DNA of 64,000 nucleotides from Anaerolineales bacterium (GCA_015075275.1 JABTUU010000002.1:558001-622000), one strand, 5' to 3'. Positions 33,289 to 42,608 are shown, numbered from the stretch's first letter. Notes: generated from the sequence alone by a model not told the origin. Numbers and translations: made by a program.

Positions 33289-35835
33289 TTACTTTATCGT
33301 TACTTGAATCACAGCGGTTTCCACGCGTTGATCGGTTCTCACCGTCTGTAATTGCACAGCGTACAACCCGCTTAATCCCGCTGTATTCCACTCAGCCAGC
33401 AGATCATCTTCCACAGGCATATCGCCTCTGCCGACCTCGATCCATTCCTGCGGATTGAGTCCCCGCCCGACCAGCACGCGATACGACGCAAAATCCGCGC
33501 CTGCCGCGGTTCCGCTAATTTGCACCATACCGCCTACTTCTGCAAATAGTTCGGGAAAGGCGATATTCACATCGGGATTCGGCGGCGGTAACTGAATCAC
33601 GTCATAGGCGGTCGGCGGGATCGCCACACCCGCGCTTTCAGCCCATGCTCGCGCCTCCGGCGGGACGACGAGATATGTACGTTCCTCGATCAATTGCGGC
33701 AGAGTAAACACAGTTGCGAGCAAGCCAGTCTCATGATTGATCGCATATGTACGATACATCGTATCCGCTTGCACAGGTTCGTTCCCCTGTAAGAAAACTT
33801 CCTGCGCCACGTTCGGGCAATCGGAAGTCGGCAACATACCCGATGGATCGCACACGGCTGCCGCCGAAACGCCCGCAGGCAGGGGCCAATCTTCCAGCGG
33901 TAGGTTCTGCGACGCAATCTGCATCAACGCATTCCACAACTCGACAGAGATATGCGCTTCTCCATTTCTCGATCTTTCTTGAAAGAGGGGCGAAGATTCG
34001 CGCGAGCCGACCCACGCCGCTACAACGCGCAAGGGCGAGTAGCCGATCGTCCACGCTTCAAGCGCATCGGCAGTCTGCCCCAACTTCACAGCGGCAGGTC
34101 TGCCGACATTGAGCGCGCTGGAACGCTCTGCGCGCGCGCTAAGATCGCTCAGCGAACGGTTCACCAAATATGCCAGCGCCGGGGAGACGATCGGCTTCGC
34201 TTGCGGCGTCGTCCAATCGAGCCACAAACCGCCATCGTTGCCCTCCACTTTTAAGATCGTCGTTGATGCGATCTTGCCATTTATATCCTGCCCAAAAAGC
34301 GCGCCTTGCTCCGCAAACACGCCGTAAGCGCTCGCCGCATCCAGCAAAGAAAGTTCTGCGCCGCGCGTTACGCCAAACGACAACATAACGTTATCTATGC
34401 TCTCGGCTCCCATTTGCGCCGCCACCTGCGCGGCGGGCGCGGGATAATCATTTGCCAACGCAGTCCGCAAACGCATCGGTCCGTGATACGCGCCATCGAA
34501 ATTTTGGACGTCCGTTTTGCCCGGAATATCCCAAATTAACGAAGCGGGACTCAAACCTCGCGTGAACCCTGTGAGATAGATCAACGCATCTAACGCGGAG
34601 CCAGGCTTGTGCGCGCCGATCAGCGGCGTCTCTCGTCCTCCAAACGTCTCGCCGACCGCCGCGAGGACTTGTCCCCTTTGGGGGTCGGTGACGATCGCGC
34701 TGGCAGACGAATCGGGAATCGTTATCGAAGACGGCAACGCGGATAAGAATCGCAGCGCGTCACATTGGATGGATGGATCGGGCAGACCCGCAAGCCGTGT
34801 TGCGTAAAACGCCGTAACGCATGACGATTGTTTCTGCACGTTGAAGTCAAGCGTTGAAATGATCGTCAAGCCGCCGCGTTCGATGCGCGTGCGCGGGAAT
34901 TGCGAATCGAGTTGAGTAAGGAGAAGGTTAACGAAAGCCGCGGCAGGCTCGCCCGGAGCAGAGCCGAAGGGCTGAACGTCGGAAGGAAGCGGCGGCTGAA
35001 AGAGGAGAGATTCTCCCAGCGCGTTGGCGGTTGCTTCGTCCGATAAAAGCCCAAGAGCCGACATCTTCCGAATCGTTTCACGTCCGCGTTCGAGGGCGAT
35101 TTGCGGCGCATCGTATGGATTGAGGCTGGGGGAGTCGCTCACTGCCGCGAGGATAGCAGACTCGGCGGTTGAAAGTTGCGCGGCAGGTTTCCCGAAATAG
35201 AGTTGCGCTGCACTTTCAGCGCCGAAGGCATAGCGACCGAAGTTTGCCGAGTTGAGATACCACTCGAGGATTTGCGCACGTCCGAACTGCGAAGTGATCT
35301 GCGCGGCGAGGATGCGTTCACGCAGCGCGCGGCGGAGGGACGGAGACTCGTTGAAGAGGAGGAGATCGTATACGAGTTTTTGAGCAAGGGTATCGTGCAA
35401 TTCGTAATTGGTAATTGAGTTGAGCGAGTAACCTGAATGATTCCAAAAATTTGGATCGGAGGTTGTGATGATTGCATCGGCAAGCGATTGCGGAAGGCGT
35501 TGCGAGTCTGCATCGCTGAGGAAGATGTAGCGGCGCGGCGAATCGTCGGGCGCAAAGGTGAACAAAACATGTTCGCGCGCGCGGTCATAGATTTTTGTCG
35601 GTTGAAGGAGCAGTCCGTTGGGAGGGTTGAGGAGGATCGGAAGGTTTTGCGCTGACGGCACATCGCGCGTGAGGTTCATATACGCGAACGCGGTTGCGAT
35701 GATGAGCGCCGCGATCGTTAATGAAAGTATCATCCCCGCATTGATGAAGAGGCTGCGCTTGCGCGAGCCGCTAGCGCGTTGTTTGGCGAGTCGCCGCTTG
35801 CGCCGCGCGCGCAGGATGGGGAGAGTGGAGGGCAT
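33289..35835 (-). CDS. Class A penicillin-binding protein homologue with degraded active sites
   Basis: 848 residues in the order cytoplasmic basic tail, one helix (about 31-52), glycosyltransferase-51 domain (about 80-275), transpeptidase domain (about 375-610) and a C-terminal Ig-like domain. The fold motifs are clear (EWYLNSANFGRYAFGAESAA, GYSPLRVVAAWVG), but catalytic residues are gone. The GT51 Glu of the usual EDxxF is Ser126 (SDPNF). The second Glu position reads Gln188. SxxK reads Ser413-Ala-Leu-Asp416, SxN reads Asp463-Tyr-Pro465, and KTG reads Lys584-Leu-Gly. It is probably a pseudoenzyme with a structural or binding role. A repeat word is in frame at 35397-35424. Confidence 0.9.
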   Translation of the reverse strand: MPSTLPILRARRKRRLAKQRASGSRKRSLFINAGMILSLTIAALIIATAFAYMNLTRDVPSAQNLPILLNPPNGLLLQPTKIYDRAREHVLFTFAPDDSPRRYIFLSDADSQRLPQSLADAIITTSDPNFWNHSGYSLNSITNYELHDTLAQKLVYDLLLFNESPSLRRALRERILAAQITSQFGRAQILEWYLNSANFGRYAFGAESAAQLYFGKPAAQLSTAESAILAAVSDSPSLNPYDAPQIALERGRETIRKMSALGLLSDEATANALGESLLFQPPLPSDVQPFGSAPGEPAAAFVNLLLTQLDSQFPRTRIERGGLTIISTLDFNVQKQSSCVTAFYATRLAGLPDPSIQCDALRFLSALPSSITIPDSSASAIVTDPQRGQVLAAVGETFGGRETPLIGAHKPGSALDALIYLTGFTRGLSPASLIWDIPGKTDVQNFDGAYHGPMRLRTALANDYPAPAAQVAAQMGAESIDNVMLSFGVTRGAELSLLDAASAYGVFAEQGALFGQDINGKIASTTILKVEGNDGGLWLDWTTPQAKPIVSPALAYLVNRSLSDLSARAERSSALNVGRPAAVKLGQTADALEAWTIGYSPLRVVAAWVGSRESSPLFQERSRNGEAHISVELWNALMQIASQNLPLEDWPLPAGVSAAAVCDPSGMLPTSDCPNVAQEVFLQGNEPVQADTMYRTYAINHETGLLATVFTLPQLIEERTYLVVPPEARAWAESAGVAIPPTAYDVIQLPPPNPDVNIAFPELFAEVGGMVQISGTAAGADFASYRVLVGRGLNPQEWIEVGRGDMPVEDDLLAEWNTAGLSGLYAVQLQTVRTDQRVETAVIQVTIK
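35397..35424. repeat. In-frame 'gtaattggtaattgag' repeat in the PBP homologue
   Basis: Encodes SITNYELHD on the minus strand, inserted where the GT51 family has GGSTITQQL. The same words are frequent in intergenic DNA at 58492-58712. Confidence 0.8.
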
Positions 35836-35841
35836 GGGGGA

Positions 35842-35847
35842 ATTGTA
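35842..35847 (-). promoter_or_regulatory. -10 box six bases before ATG of the PBP homologue
   Basis: TACAAT on the minus strand, then TCCCCC, then the ATG at 35835. No purine-rich ribosome-binding site. Confidence 0.55.
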
Positions 35848-35930
35848 CAGGCTTGTCCTGAGTTTGTCGAAGGGAGGAGGGAGGAAAGATGAAAGAGGAA
35901 AGAAGGTGAAAAGTAGAAAGTGGATTATGG
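35848..35930. repeat. Intergenic repeat words
   Basis: 'cttgtcctgagtttgtcgaa' is followed by 'gaggaaag' and 'aaagtagaaagtgg' words. The first unit recurs in altered form at 17919-17938 and the last matches the in-frame repeat at 22384. Confidence 0.75.
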
Positions 35931-35944
35931 CGTTGTTGTGAACC

Positions 35945-37255
35945 TCATCCCTCGATCAAATCTCCTAGCCATTCCATCAATCCGCTCGATTCTTTTTCGG
36001 GCAGATTGCTTTTCACGGTTCCATTCATCCCATTGATTAACACTAGATGCTCGCGCCCGTCGAAGGGAAGTTCGGTCATCCATACGGGGAGCAGGGTGAG
36101 GCGGAACGATTCGACAGCCATATTTGCAGAAGAAATTGAGAGTAATTTTACAGGATCAATTAATAAGGGCAGGTCGCGTTTATATTTTGCCAGCGTTTGC
36201 ACGCGGGCATCGAGCGAGGCTTCCGCCATGGGAATGTCGTACACTTCGGCGGGCCAGTTTGCAAGATAGCCTGCCTCGTATGGTTTGATCGCTCGAAATT
36301 CAAACGTGGAGATCAAGCGTTGAAACACCCCTGAAAGTTTTCGTGCGGCGGGAATCGGAAGGTCGTTGACGTGAACGGGATAAGTCTCATTTACGCGCAC
36401 AGTCTTTTGATACTTATATCCAAATTGAATTTCACTATCGTCCACTTTCTCGCCGACATAATCGACAACGCCGCCGACGTCAAACGTCCACAATGGGAGA
36501 TATACGCCGCGCGGCAGATCAACTTTCTTTTCAGGTCGAATCGCATGTTTCTCCACCCATTCGATTAAGAATTTGGTTGCGCGTTGTTGATCGAACGCAT
36601 GCGGGATGATCCCATCGGGTGCGAGCAATCGCTCTTCCGATTCCCAATGGACGACATACGAGGAACCGCAATACACGCATGTTGTCGAAATTTGATTAGG
36701 CGACAGGATGAATTCGCTGCCGCAGCCTTCGCAGTGAAAGACTTGTTGATTCAACGGCTTGCCATGTCCGCGCGCGGTTGCCATGGCGATGATGAAATCT
36801 TTCTCGTCGGCAGCGCCAGGCTGGACGGCAAACTTCTGATTGCGCGAGCAGTACTCGCACGTCAGCGATTGGCCGTCGGGAGAGAATGTCATTCGTCCGC
36901 CGCATTTCGGGCAGACGAATCGCTGAGCGTCCACTGTTTGCAATCCCTGCGGCGGAAGCGGCAGATGATCGGGATCAACGATCTCATCCGCTTTGAGTTT
37001 GCCGTCGAGAATCGCCAGCGCGCGCCGCGCGCGCGTGTGCTGTAGATCGTGCGCGAGGCAATTCTCTAACGCTTTACGCTTTTCGATTTTATCGTCTATT
37101 AACTGGCTTATCCAAAACCACGCTTCCGCCAGCGCGCCGCGATCGTGACTCATATATGCGGCGCGGTCCAAATAGCGGAGCGCGACGTCTTTGCGCCCTG
37201 TCTTCGCCTCAAGAATTCCGCGTTTGAGGAGCTCCCACCCGTAATCGTCCGTCAT
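35945..37255 (-). CDS. TPR and double zinc-ribbon protein of unknown function
   Basis: 436 residues. The N-terminal 80 residues look like TPR helices. Two zinc ribbons follow: Cys115/Cys118 with Cys133/Cys136, and Cys175/Cys178 with Cys193/Cys196. The remaining 230 residues form a domain with alternating beta segments (VYLPLWTFDVGGVVDYVGEK) as seen in large 'zinc ribbon plus beta' proteins that may associate with membranes. The ATG has AAAGGAGA upstream. It lies 12 bases after the DUF2142 gene and closes that operon. Confidence 0.75.
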   Translation of the reverse strand: MTDDYGWELLKRGILEAKTGRKDVALRYLDRAAYMSHDRGALAEAWFWISQLIDDKIEKRKALENCLAHDLQHTRARRALAILDGKLKADEIVDPDHLPLPPQGLQTVDAQRFVCPKCGGRMTFSPDGQSLTCEYCSRNQKFAVQPGAADEKDFIIAMATARGHGKPLNQQVFHCEGCGSEFILSPNQISTTCVYCGSSYVVHWESEERLLAPDGIIPHAFDQQRATKFLIEWVEKHAIRPEKKVDLPRGVYLPLWTFDVGGVVDYVGEKVDDSEIQFGYKYQKTVRVNETYPVHVNDLPIPAARKLSGVFQRLISTFEFRAIKPYEAGYLANWPAEVYDIPMAEASLDARVQTLAKYKRDLPLLIDPVKLLSISSANMAVESFRLTLLPVWMTELPFDGREHLVLINGMNGTVKSNLPEKESSGLMEWLGDLIEG

Positions 37256-37267
37256 GGCTGTTCTCCT

Positions 37268-39088
37268 TTAAGGGCTTGCGCACGAATAATGGATCAACAG
37301 GTCGCTCCGCTCTTTTGCTATTCCGTTAAGGGTCAGCGCACCGGGATAATAATCACCGCGCGCGAGCAACGCTGTAACTCCATTGCGCGGGGCGCGGGCG
37401 TTCGCTGTCAGTTGGATCGTAAATTCTCCGCCGCGCGCATCAGAGGGCAAGTTTACGCCGATCGTTAAGTAATCGTTTTGCACAATCTCACGGAAAGGGA
37501 TTTCTTTCTCTACAACGGCAATATGCTTCTGATCCCATACGACAAACCGCAATTTGTCTTTAGACTCTCCGGGCACGGATTTAATATACACGGAGATTGT
37601 CTGTAATCTTCCACACTGATTGATAAACGACTGACGGACCTCTTCACCCTGATAGACTTTTACAAGTTGAGCGTCTTCCTTTTCCAAGTTCTTGTAGAGG
37701 GGCAGTACGCATGCGCTCCCCATGTAAGCGTCATAACCGCAATAAGTATAGTAGGTCGTATATATACCCAATGAATAAAAAGCGGAGGCTAGCAGGATTG
37801 AGCCAACGCTGACATATTCCGCCAACCGCCGCTTCCTGTTGTTGACAGCGACCAGCCCCGAGAGACCCAAAAAGAACATGGGCGCATATGGGATGTAATA
37901 GCGCCCATGTTTTATGAGGGCGAGAACGCCCCCGGTTGCATAAGTTGCAACGAAAGCAACCGTATACATAACAGCGCAACAAAACAAACAGAACGCAATC
38001 AGAAAGAAACGAACCCGCCGCGACATCGTTGCGCGTTGAGGTTCGGTAAAAAACGTCGCGCAGAGACCGATCAACCAAATCAGATACAAAGGAGTGGGGA
38101 CTTTGCCCGCCCCATATCCATACGAAGCGATCCATCCTTGAACTTGATAGGGAAACGTCAGAACCATTCCTTGCGCAAGGGGAGCGATAAAGCCCATCGG
38201 GTCGGATAGCAACGAACCCATCTGGCGCGGAACGCTTTGTCTGCCGCCCGCCCCAAACTCGGAAACGTTCGTCGCGAAGGCTGACCAGCCGACATTAAAT
38301 ATAACAGCCGCCAACAATGCAATGCTTAGGAAGGCAATCCATTTTTTAGAGGGAAATGGATGCCGAACGATAAGCAACGTCAAGGGAAACAAAATGACCG
38401 CACCGGGCTTTGCGCTTCCCAATAATAGCGAGATAGCAATCAACGCCCATAAAGAAGCAGGTTTAATCCCCTGCTTTTCGTTCATATAAATCCCAAGAAC
38501 CAAACCGATAAATGCGAAACTGAGTCCGTTCGTGAAGCCGTCTGCGCTCAACGTGGAAGCTTGAAACATGGCAATCGGCGAAAGCGCGAGCAGAGCGATC
38601 GTCCACTTTCCGATGGGAATGAGACGAATCGCAAAACATGCGCCCGTCAAGTAGATAAGCAACCCGACAACGCGCAACAAGACGATCGTCGGCAAAATCG
38701 GGAAGTCAAATCGCCACCATAGCATCCTCCCAAGCAGCGCTTGAGGCAGAAAAATAACCGGCGAATAAAAAGACTGAGTTGTTTGCCCGTAACGAAGGTC
38801 AGCCGAGTCGCTAAATCTCCGCGAGAACTGTTCGCGACTGAACATATCAAAAGCGGGAGTTTGCGTCAGCCTGCGTTGATACGATAATTGAAACGCTTCT
38901 TGGTGAACGTCCAAGCCGGAGAATGTTAGATATTGGTTCTTCGACATGGCATAGATGCGAACCAGATGCCGTTCTTCATCAAAGCCTGCGCCGTAAGGAA
39001 CGACGATGCAATAGAAAATTCCGATCAGCAACCCCGCTATTAAGAAAAAGTTCGCCGCGTCAGCCCATTTACTTTCCCTTGCGCTCAC
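37268..39088 (-). CDS. DUF2142 family multi-spanning membrane protein
   Basis: About 606 residues with some ten to twelve membrane helices. The stretches YGAGFDEERHLVR and ASTLSADGFTNGLSF are typical of DUF2142, a family related to GT-C glycosyltransferases that use lipid-linked sugars. The C-terminal 130 residues form an outer beta-rich domain. I prefer the GTG at 39088, which follows the folP stop at once with GGAAGGG upstream. An ATG at 39124 inside folP would add 12 residues. Substrate unknown. Confidence 0.85.
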   Translation of the reverse strand: MSARESKWADAANFFLIAGLLIGIFYCIVVPYGAGFDEERHLVRIYAMSKNQYLTFSGLDVHQEAFQLSYQRRLTQTPAFDMFSREQFSRRFSDSADLRYGQTTQSFYSPVIFLPQALLGRMLWWRFDFPILPTIVLLRVVGLLIYLTGACFAIRLIPIGKWTIALLALSPIAMFQASTLSADGFTNGLSFAFIGLVLGIYMNEKQGIKPASLWALIAISLLLGSAKPGAVILFPLTLLIVRHPFPSKKWIAFLSIALLAAVIFNVGWSAFATNVSEFGAGGRQSVPRQMGSLLSDPMGFIAPLAQGMVLTFPYQVQGWIASYGYGAGKVPTPLYLIWLIGLCATFFTEPQRATMSRRVRFFLIAFCLFCCAVMYTVAFVATYATGGVLALIKHGRYYIPYAPMFFLGLSGLVAVNNRKRRLAEYVSVGSILLASAFYSLGIYTTYYTYCGYDAYMGSACVLPLYKNLEKEDAQLVKVYQGEEVRQSFINQCGRLQTISVYIKSVPGESKDKLRFVVWDQKHIAVVEKEIPFREIVQNDYLTIGVNLPSDARGGEFTIQLTANARAPRNGVTALLARGDYYPGALTLNGIAKERSDLLIHYSCASP

Positions 39089-39089
39089 G

Positions 39090-39989
39090 TTACACAGCCC
39101 TTCCCGCTTTACGCACAATCGCATCCGTCATCTTTGCCACGCGCGCCATCTCTTTCACATCATGCGCGCGGATAATATCGGCGCCGCGCGCGATGCCCAC
39201 CGCGGTCGTCGCTGCCGTTCCCTCTATCCGCTGATCCATAGGCAAATCAAGCGTAAAGCCGATAAACGACTTCCGCGACGCGCCTAACAATACGGGATAC
39301 CCCAATGCGCGAATCTCGTCCAATCGGTTGATCAGTTCCAGATTATGGTCGCGCGTCTTTCCGAAACCGATACCAGGATCTAAAATCAGATGTGTCTCCT
39401 TCACCCCAGCCTTCACTGCGATCTCCACGCTAGCGAGCAGTTCGCGCTTCACATCTTCGAGCAGATCGTCATACTCGGAGCCGATATACGCGTTTCCAAG
39501 TCGTGCGCGGACCTCGACGCTCGCGGGATTGCTGCGATTGTGCATCAGGATCACAGGCGCGCCAAAAGCCGCCGCAACCGAAGCGAGTTGAGGGTCGGCG
39601 CGAAGCGCCCACACATCGTTGAGAATTTGCGCGCCCGCATTAAAGCCTGCTTCGGCAACTTCCGCTCTAGAAGTATCCATCGAAATAAGCGCGCCGGGGA
39701 AGCGTTCGCGAAGCGTTCGAATGACTGGGACGATGCGCGAGATCTCTTCTTGCGCAGTAATAGGTTGAGAACCGGGGCGCGTCGACTCGCCGCCGACGTC
39801 GAAAATGTCCGCGCCGCTATCCAGAAAGTATTGCGCCTGCTCGCGCGCAAGACGCGTTCCTTTTTCAGGGGATTGCAACAACCCGTCGCCTGAAAACGAA
39901 TCGGGCGTGATGTTGAGAATGCCCATCACATAGGTGCGACTCCCCCACTTAAATACAAAGTCTCCAACTTGCAATACGTCGGATTTCAC
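39090..39989 (-). CDS. folP: Dihydropteroate synthase
   Basis: 299 residues from the GTG at 39989. Hallmarks are MGILNITPDSFSGDG, DVGGESTRPGS, LILDPGIGFGK and LLGASRKSFIG. It joins pterin pyrophosphate to p-aminobenzoate in folate synthesis. The start is uncertain: the family usually begins about 16 residues before MGILN, which fits the GTG at 39989 or the TTG at 39974, neither with a good ribosome-binding site. The frame extends upstream but overlaps the preceding gene. No other folate-synthesis gene is adjacent. Confidence 0.95.
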   Translation of the reverse strand: MKSDVLQVGDFVFKWGSRTYVMGILNITPDSFSGDGLLQSPEKGTRLAREQAQYFLDSGADIFDVGGESTRPGSQPITAQEEISRIVPVIRTLRERFPGALISMDTSRAEVAEAGFNAGAQILNDVWALRADPQLASVAAAFGAPVILMHNRSNPASVEVRARLGNAYIGSEYDDLLEDVKRELLASVEIAVKAGVKETHLILDPGIGFGKTRDHNLELINRLDEIRALGYPVLLGASRKSFIGFTLDLPMDQRIEGTAATTAVGIARGADIIRAHDVKEMARVAKMTDAIVRKAGRAV

Positions 39990-40012
39990 TGACTGTATCT
40001 TGTGCGCTTGCT

Positions 40013-40435
40013 TTACGGAATTTGATCTAACGGACGTGCAAGCCACGCTTCGGCTGGGTCTATATCGGAAAAGATTTTCATCGCAGAAGCGGAGCCAGCC
40101 AATGCAAGCGCGGCAACGTCGCGAACCGAGTCTTTCACTTGTTCGTTCACCACAACGACCGCCACGCGAATATTGCGCGCAGAGGGATCGCTGTTCGCTT
40201 CCACCGCAGCGCGGATGGCTTTTTCGGGAATTTCTTTCACGGCGCGCAAGTCGTACAAGTTGCGCGTGCGTCCCGTTACGCCGAGCAGATGTTCCATAGC
40301 AAACGTATGCCAAGCGTTGAGCGTCGCATCAGATAGATCAGAAAAGACAACGTTCATACCGCCGTCGGCGCGACGCGCGACGGTCATACCAACGCCGGGT
40401 TGAGGTTTCCAGTTGAGGGATTTTATTTCGGTCAT
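40013..40435 (-). CDS. STAS/SpoIIAA-like hypothetical protein
   Basis: 140 residues with alternating beta strands and helices (MNVVFSDLSDATLNAWHTFA, RTRNLYDLRAVKEIP, IRVAVVVVNEQVKDSVRDVA), resembling the STAS/SpoIIAA-like fold seen in small regulatory proteins. This is a pattern judgement, not a firm match. GGAGGAA precedes the ATG at the right distance. It is first in the unit with folP, the DUF2142 gene and the zinc-ribbon gene. Confidence 0.65.
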   Translation of the reverse strand: MTEIKSLNWKPQPGVGMTVARRADGGMNVVFSDLSDATLNAWHTFAMEHLLGVTGRTRNLYDLRAVKEIPEKAIRAAVEANSDPSARNIRVAVVVVNEQVKDSVRDVAALALAGSASAMKIFSDIDPAEAWLARPLDQIP

Positions 40436-40486
40436 AGTTCCTCCAAGGCGATTATATCGTACATCATTATCCGCTATCGGTTTCGT

Positions 40487-41923
40487 CTAGCGCGATAATA
40501 GACTTAATATGAATTCCGCCGTGCGCTTTCCAGAACTCGCGTCGGTGAAGGCGATCTCTTCCTCGACGAATTTCCGTCTCTCTTGCGCATCGGCAGCTGG
40601 ATTCGCCAAGTAGAGATTTAACGCTTCCCGAAGTTGACTCTCGTTCTCGGCAACGCGTCCTGCTTTCGCATCTCTGAATCGTTTATGCGTGGGCCAGTCG
40701 CCGATCTCTTTGAGCGGCAGTGAAAACTTATTCTTCTTATTCCACCCACCGGGGATGTCAATCGTCGCGGCGATCATCGGCGTATCGTGGACGGCGGTCT
40801 CGACCAGCATGGTCGAATAGACCGTCACCACCACATCCGAATACGCCATCATGGAGGATTTCTCGTCCATGTCTTCGCCGCCGTAGTAGCCAAGCGATCC
40901 GCCCAACGCCACAGGCTGGACAACATGCACATGCGGATATTTCTTCTCGAGTTCAAACACGCGCGCACGTTCTTCGGCGAATATCTTCGGCTTATCTTGA
41001 AAATGACTCGGGTGCAAGCGAATCAATAACTGCGAAGGTTCTGCCAGCGAATCGGAGGATGCCAATTTCGCCAGCGCTTCGATGTTTGGAAAATTCGGCG
41101 CGAAGTGGACAAAGCTACTGGCGTATGAAATTAATTTGCGGCTGGGATCGAGTTTATGCAGTTTGAAATATTCATCGCGCGGCATGAGCCACTGCTTGCG
41201 GAAATATCCGTCATACGAGGGGATGCCGCCGATGTTGACGTTTTCAGGATTCCAGTCCGAGCCGTAGACCAGTTCATCCTTTTGCAGTTGCGACCAACAC
41301 GTTGCATATTGCACGTCCGCGCCTGAGACGTTGTACGACGACGAATTGTCCCAGCCGACGATGACGGTCATGTTTGGAATTCCGCGCTTGGCAGACTCGC
41401 GCAGGAGATAACGATCCATGCGCCAACCTGGAGTCGAAGCGATGACTAGATCAGGTTTGTATTTATCGAACAGATCGGAATAAATATTTGTCGCGAAGCG
41501 ATTCTGAAGTTTGATGAGAAGTTTGCGCGCCCACGAAAAATTCCGCAAGAGCAAAATCATCAGCGCGGACGGAATCCAAATCGCTAAGCGAAATTTCCAT
41601 GAATTCTCCGCCCACACTTCCCAGATGTGACTGTCCATGGCTTCGGTGTTGATGCGGCGCGAGCCGCCGACGCGGCGCAGGTAGGCGAGGAGCCATTGCA
41701 TTCGCGGGCTGACTTCTCTGGCGTAATCGTTGGCTTGCTTTAATCGCAGACCTTCAAAGATTAAACCGTCGCGGGCGAAGCGTTGCGCGATCTTTTCGCG
41801 AGTGTCATCGTCGGTGAGGAGGACGACTTCAACGCCCGCATTGAGCAAAGTTGAAACAACGTCGCTTTGCAGGAAATAAATAATTGCCATGCCGTGATCG
41901 GCGGAGATAAAAATTCGTTTCAT
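40487..41923 (-). CDS. Glycosyltransferase-like protein (CDP-glycerol transferase/epimerase fold)
   Basis: 478 residues. It begins MKRIFISADHGMAIIYFLQS and includes KPDLVIASTPGWRMDRYLLR, the nucleotide-site-like LLIRLHPSHFQDKP, and the late SDVVVTVYSTMLVETAVHDTP. These are features of the GT-B fold enzymes that act on surface polymers (CDP-glycerol glycerophosphotransferase or UDP-GlcNAc 2-epimerase relatives). Substrate is unknown. It is 51 bases upstream of the STAS-like gene on the same strand. Confidence 0.75.
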   Translation of the reverse strand: MKRIFISADHGMAIIYFLQSDVVSTLLNAGVEVVLLTDDDTREKIAQRFARDGLIFEGLRLKQANDYAREVSPRMQWLLAYLRRVGGSRRINTEAMDSHIWEVWAENSWKFRLAIWIPSALMILLLRNFSWARKLLIKLQNRFATNIYSDLFDKYKPDLVIASTPGWRMDRYLLRESAKRGIPNMTVIVGWDNSSSYNVSGADVQYATCWSQLQKDELVYGSDWNPENVNIGGIPSYDGYFRKQWLMPRDEYFKLHKLDPSRKLISYASSFVHFAPNFPNIEALAKLASSDSLAEPSQLLIRLHPSHFQDKPKIFAEERARVFELEKKYPHVHVVQPVALGGSLGYYGGEDMDEKSSMMAYSDVVVTVYSTMLVETAVHDTPMIAATIDIPGGWNKKNKFSLPLKEIGDWPTHKRFRDAKAGRVAENESQLREALNLYLANPAADAQERRKFVEEEIAFTDASSGKRTAEFILSLLSR

Positions 41924-41959
41924 AGCGGCGCGGCGATAGTATACGACAAAACTGACGCG

Positions 41960-42502
41960 TCACTTCTTCCATTCGGCGCAACGGAGTTGCAGCAAGTCGT
42001 CGGACCGAATCATTGTTAATAGATCGGGGCGAGACGCGCGCGAATAAATTTTATACAGCGCGTTGTGAGAGACGGAGACTCTCGCCTCGAAGTTCACAAG
42101 CCTTTCAACGAGCGCAATCAATTCGAGCCGGTCTACTATACGGAAACTTTCAGCCAATTCAAATGCGATCAAATCGGCGCGACCGGCGTACAGCCAACCT
42201 TGATCGTCTTTACGAACGCCGTGCAGCTCGATCCAAAGCAATTCGCTTTGAGTCTCATTATCGCTGCGCGAGATGCGCTTAAGGCTTTTCACGTCCACAC
42301 GAAAGGTTCTGCCGTCGCGCTCAATCTCATAGTCGAAATGTTCGTCTATGTTGCCTCGTTTAGAAGACGGACTCGCTTTGAACCCATGCTGAAGCGCCAG
42401 TCGCGCAAAACGATCCTCCGCCTGACGCCCAAGTTCAAGCGAATCTTTTTTGTCGTATCGGTTGCGCGAATTTTTTGTAAACATAACCATAGAATGCGCC
42501 AA
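41960..42502 (-). CDS. Hypothetical protein with PD-(D/E)XK nuclease-like core
   Basis: 180 residues. ELGRQAEDRFARLALQHGF, followed by HFDYEIERDGRTFRVDVKS, matches the Glu helix and the D...DVK core of PD-(D/E)XK nucleases: Glu of the first helix, an Asp, and Asp-Val-Lys. This is a motif judgement only. I use the TTG at 42502 as start because GGAGA lies seven bases upstream; ATGs four and six codons later lack such a signal. No restriction or defence partner is adjacent. Confidence 0.6.
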   Translation of the reverse strand: MAHSMVMFTKNSRNRYDKKDSLELGRQAEDRFARLALQHGFKASPSSKRGNIDEHFDYEIERDGRTFRVDVKSLKRISRSDNETQSELLWIELHGVRKDDQGWLYAGRADLIAFELAESFRIVDRLELIALVERLVNFEARVSVSHNALYKIYSRASRPDLLTMIRSDDLLQLRCAEWKK

Positions 42503-42596
42503 ACGCGATTCTCCTTATTTTCTCACACAATGAAGATTAGTAGAATTTTCATAAGCGTTTCCGTTCGGCGCCGTCGCGCTTGCATGCAAGGTCTAC

Positions 42597-42602
42597 TATA
42601 AT
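42597..42602 (+). promoter_or_regulatory. -10 box six bases before ATG of the RibD-type reductase
   Basis: TATAAT, then AAGCGC, then ATG at 42609. No ribosome-binding site. Confidence 0.6.
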
Positions 42603-42608
42603 AAGCGC

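Noticed and set aside
39990-40313. N-terminal extension of folP reading through the STAS-like gene
   Set aside because: The extension is Arg/Cys-rich, unlike dihydropteroate synthase, and overlaps a better-supported gene with its own ribosome-binding site.
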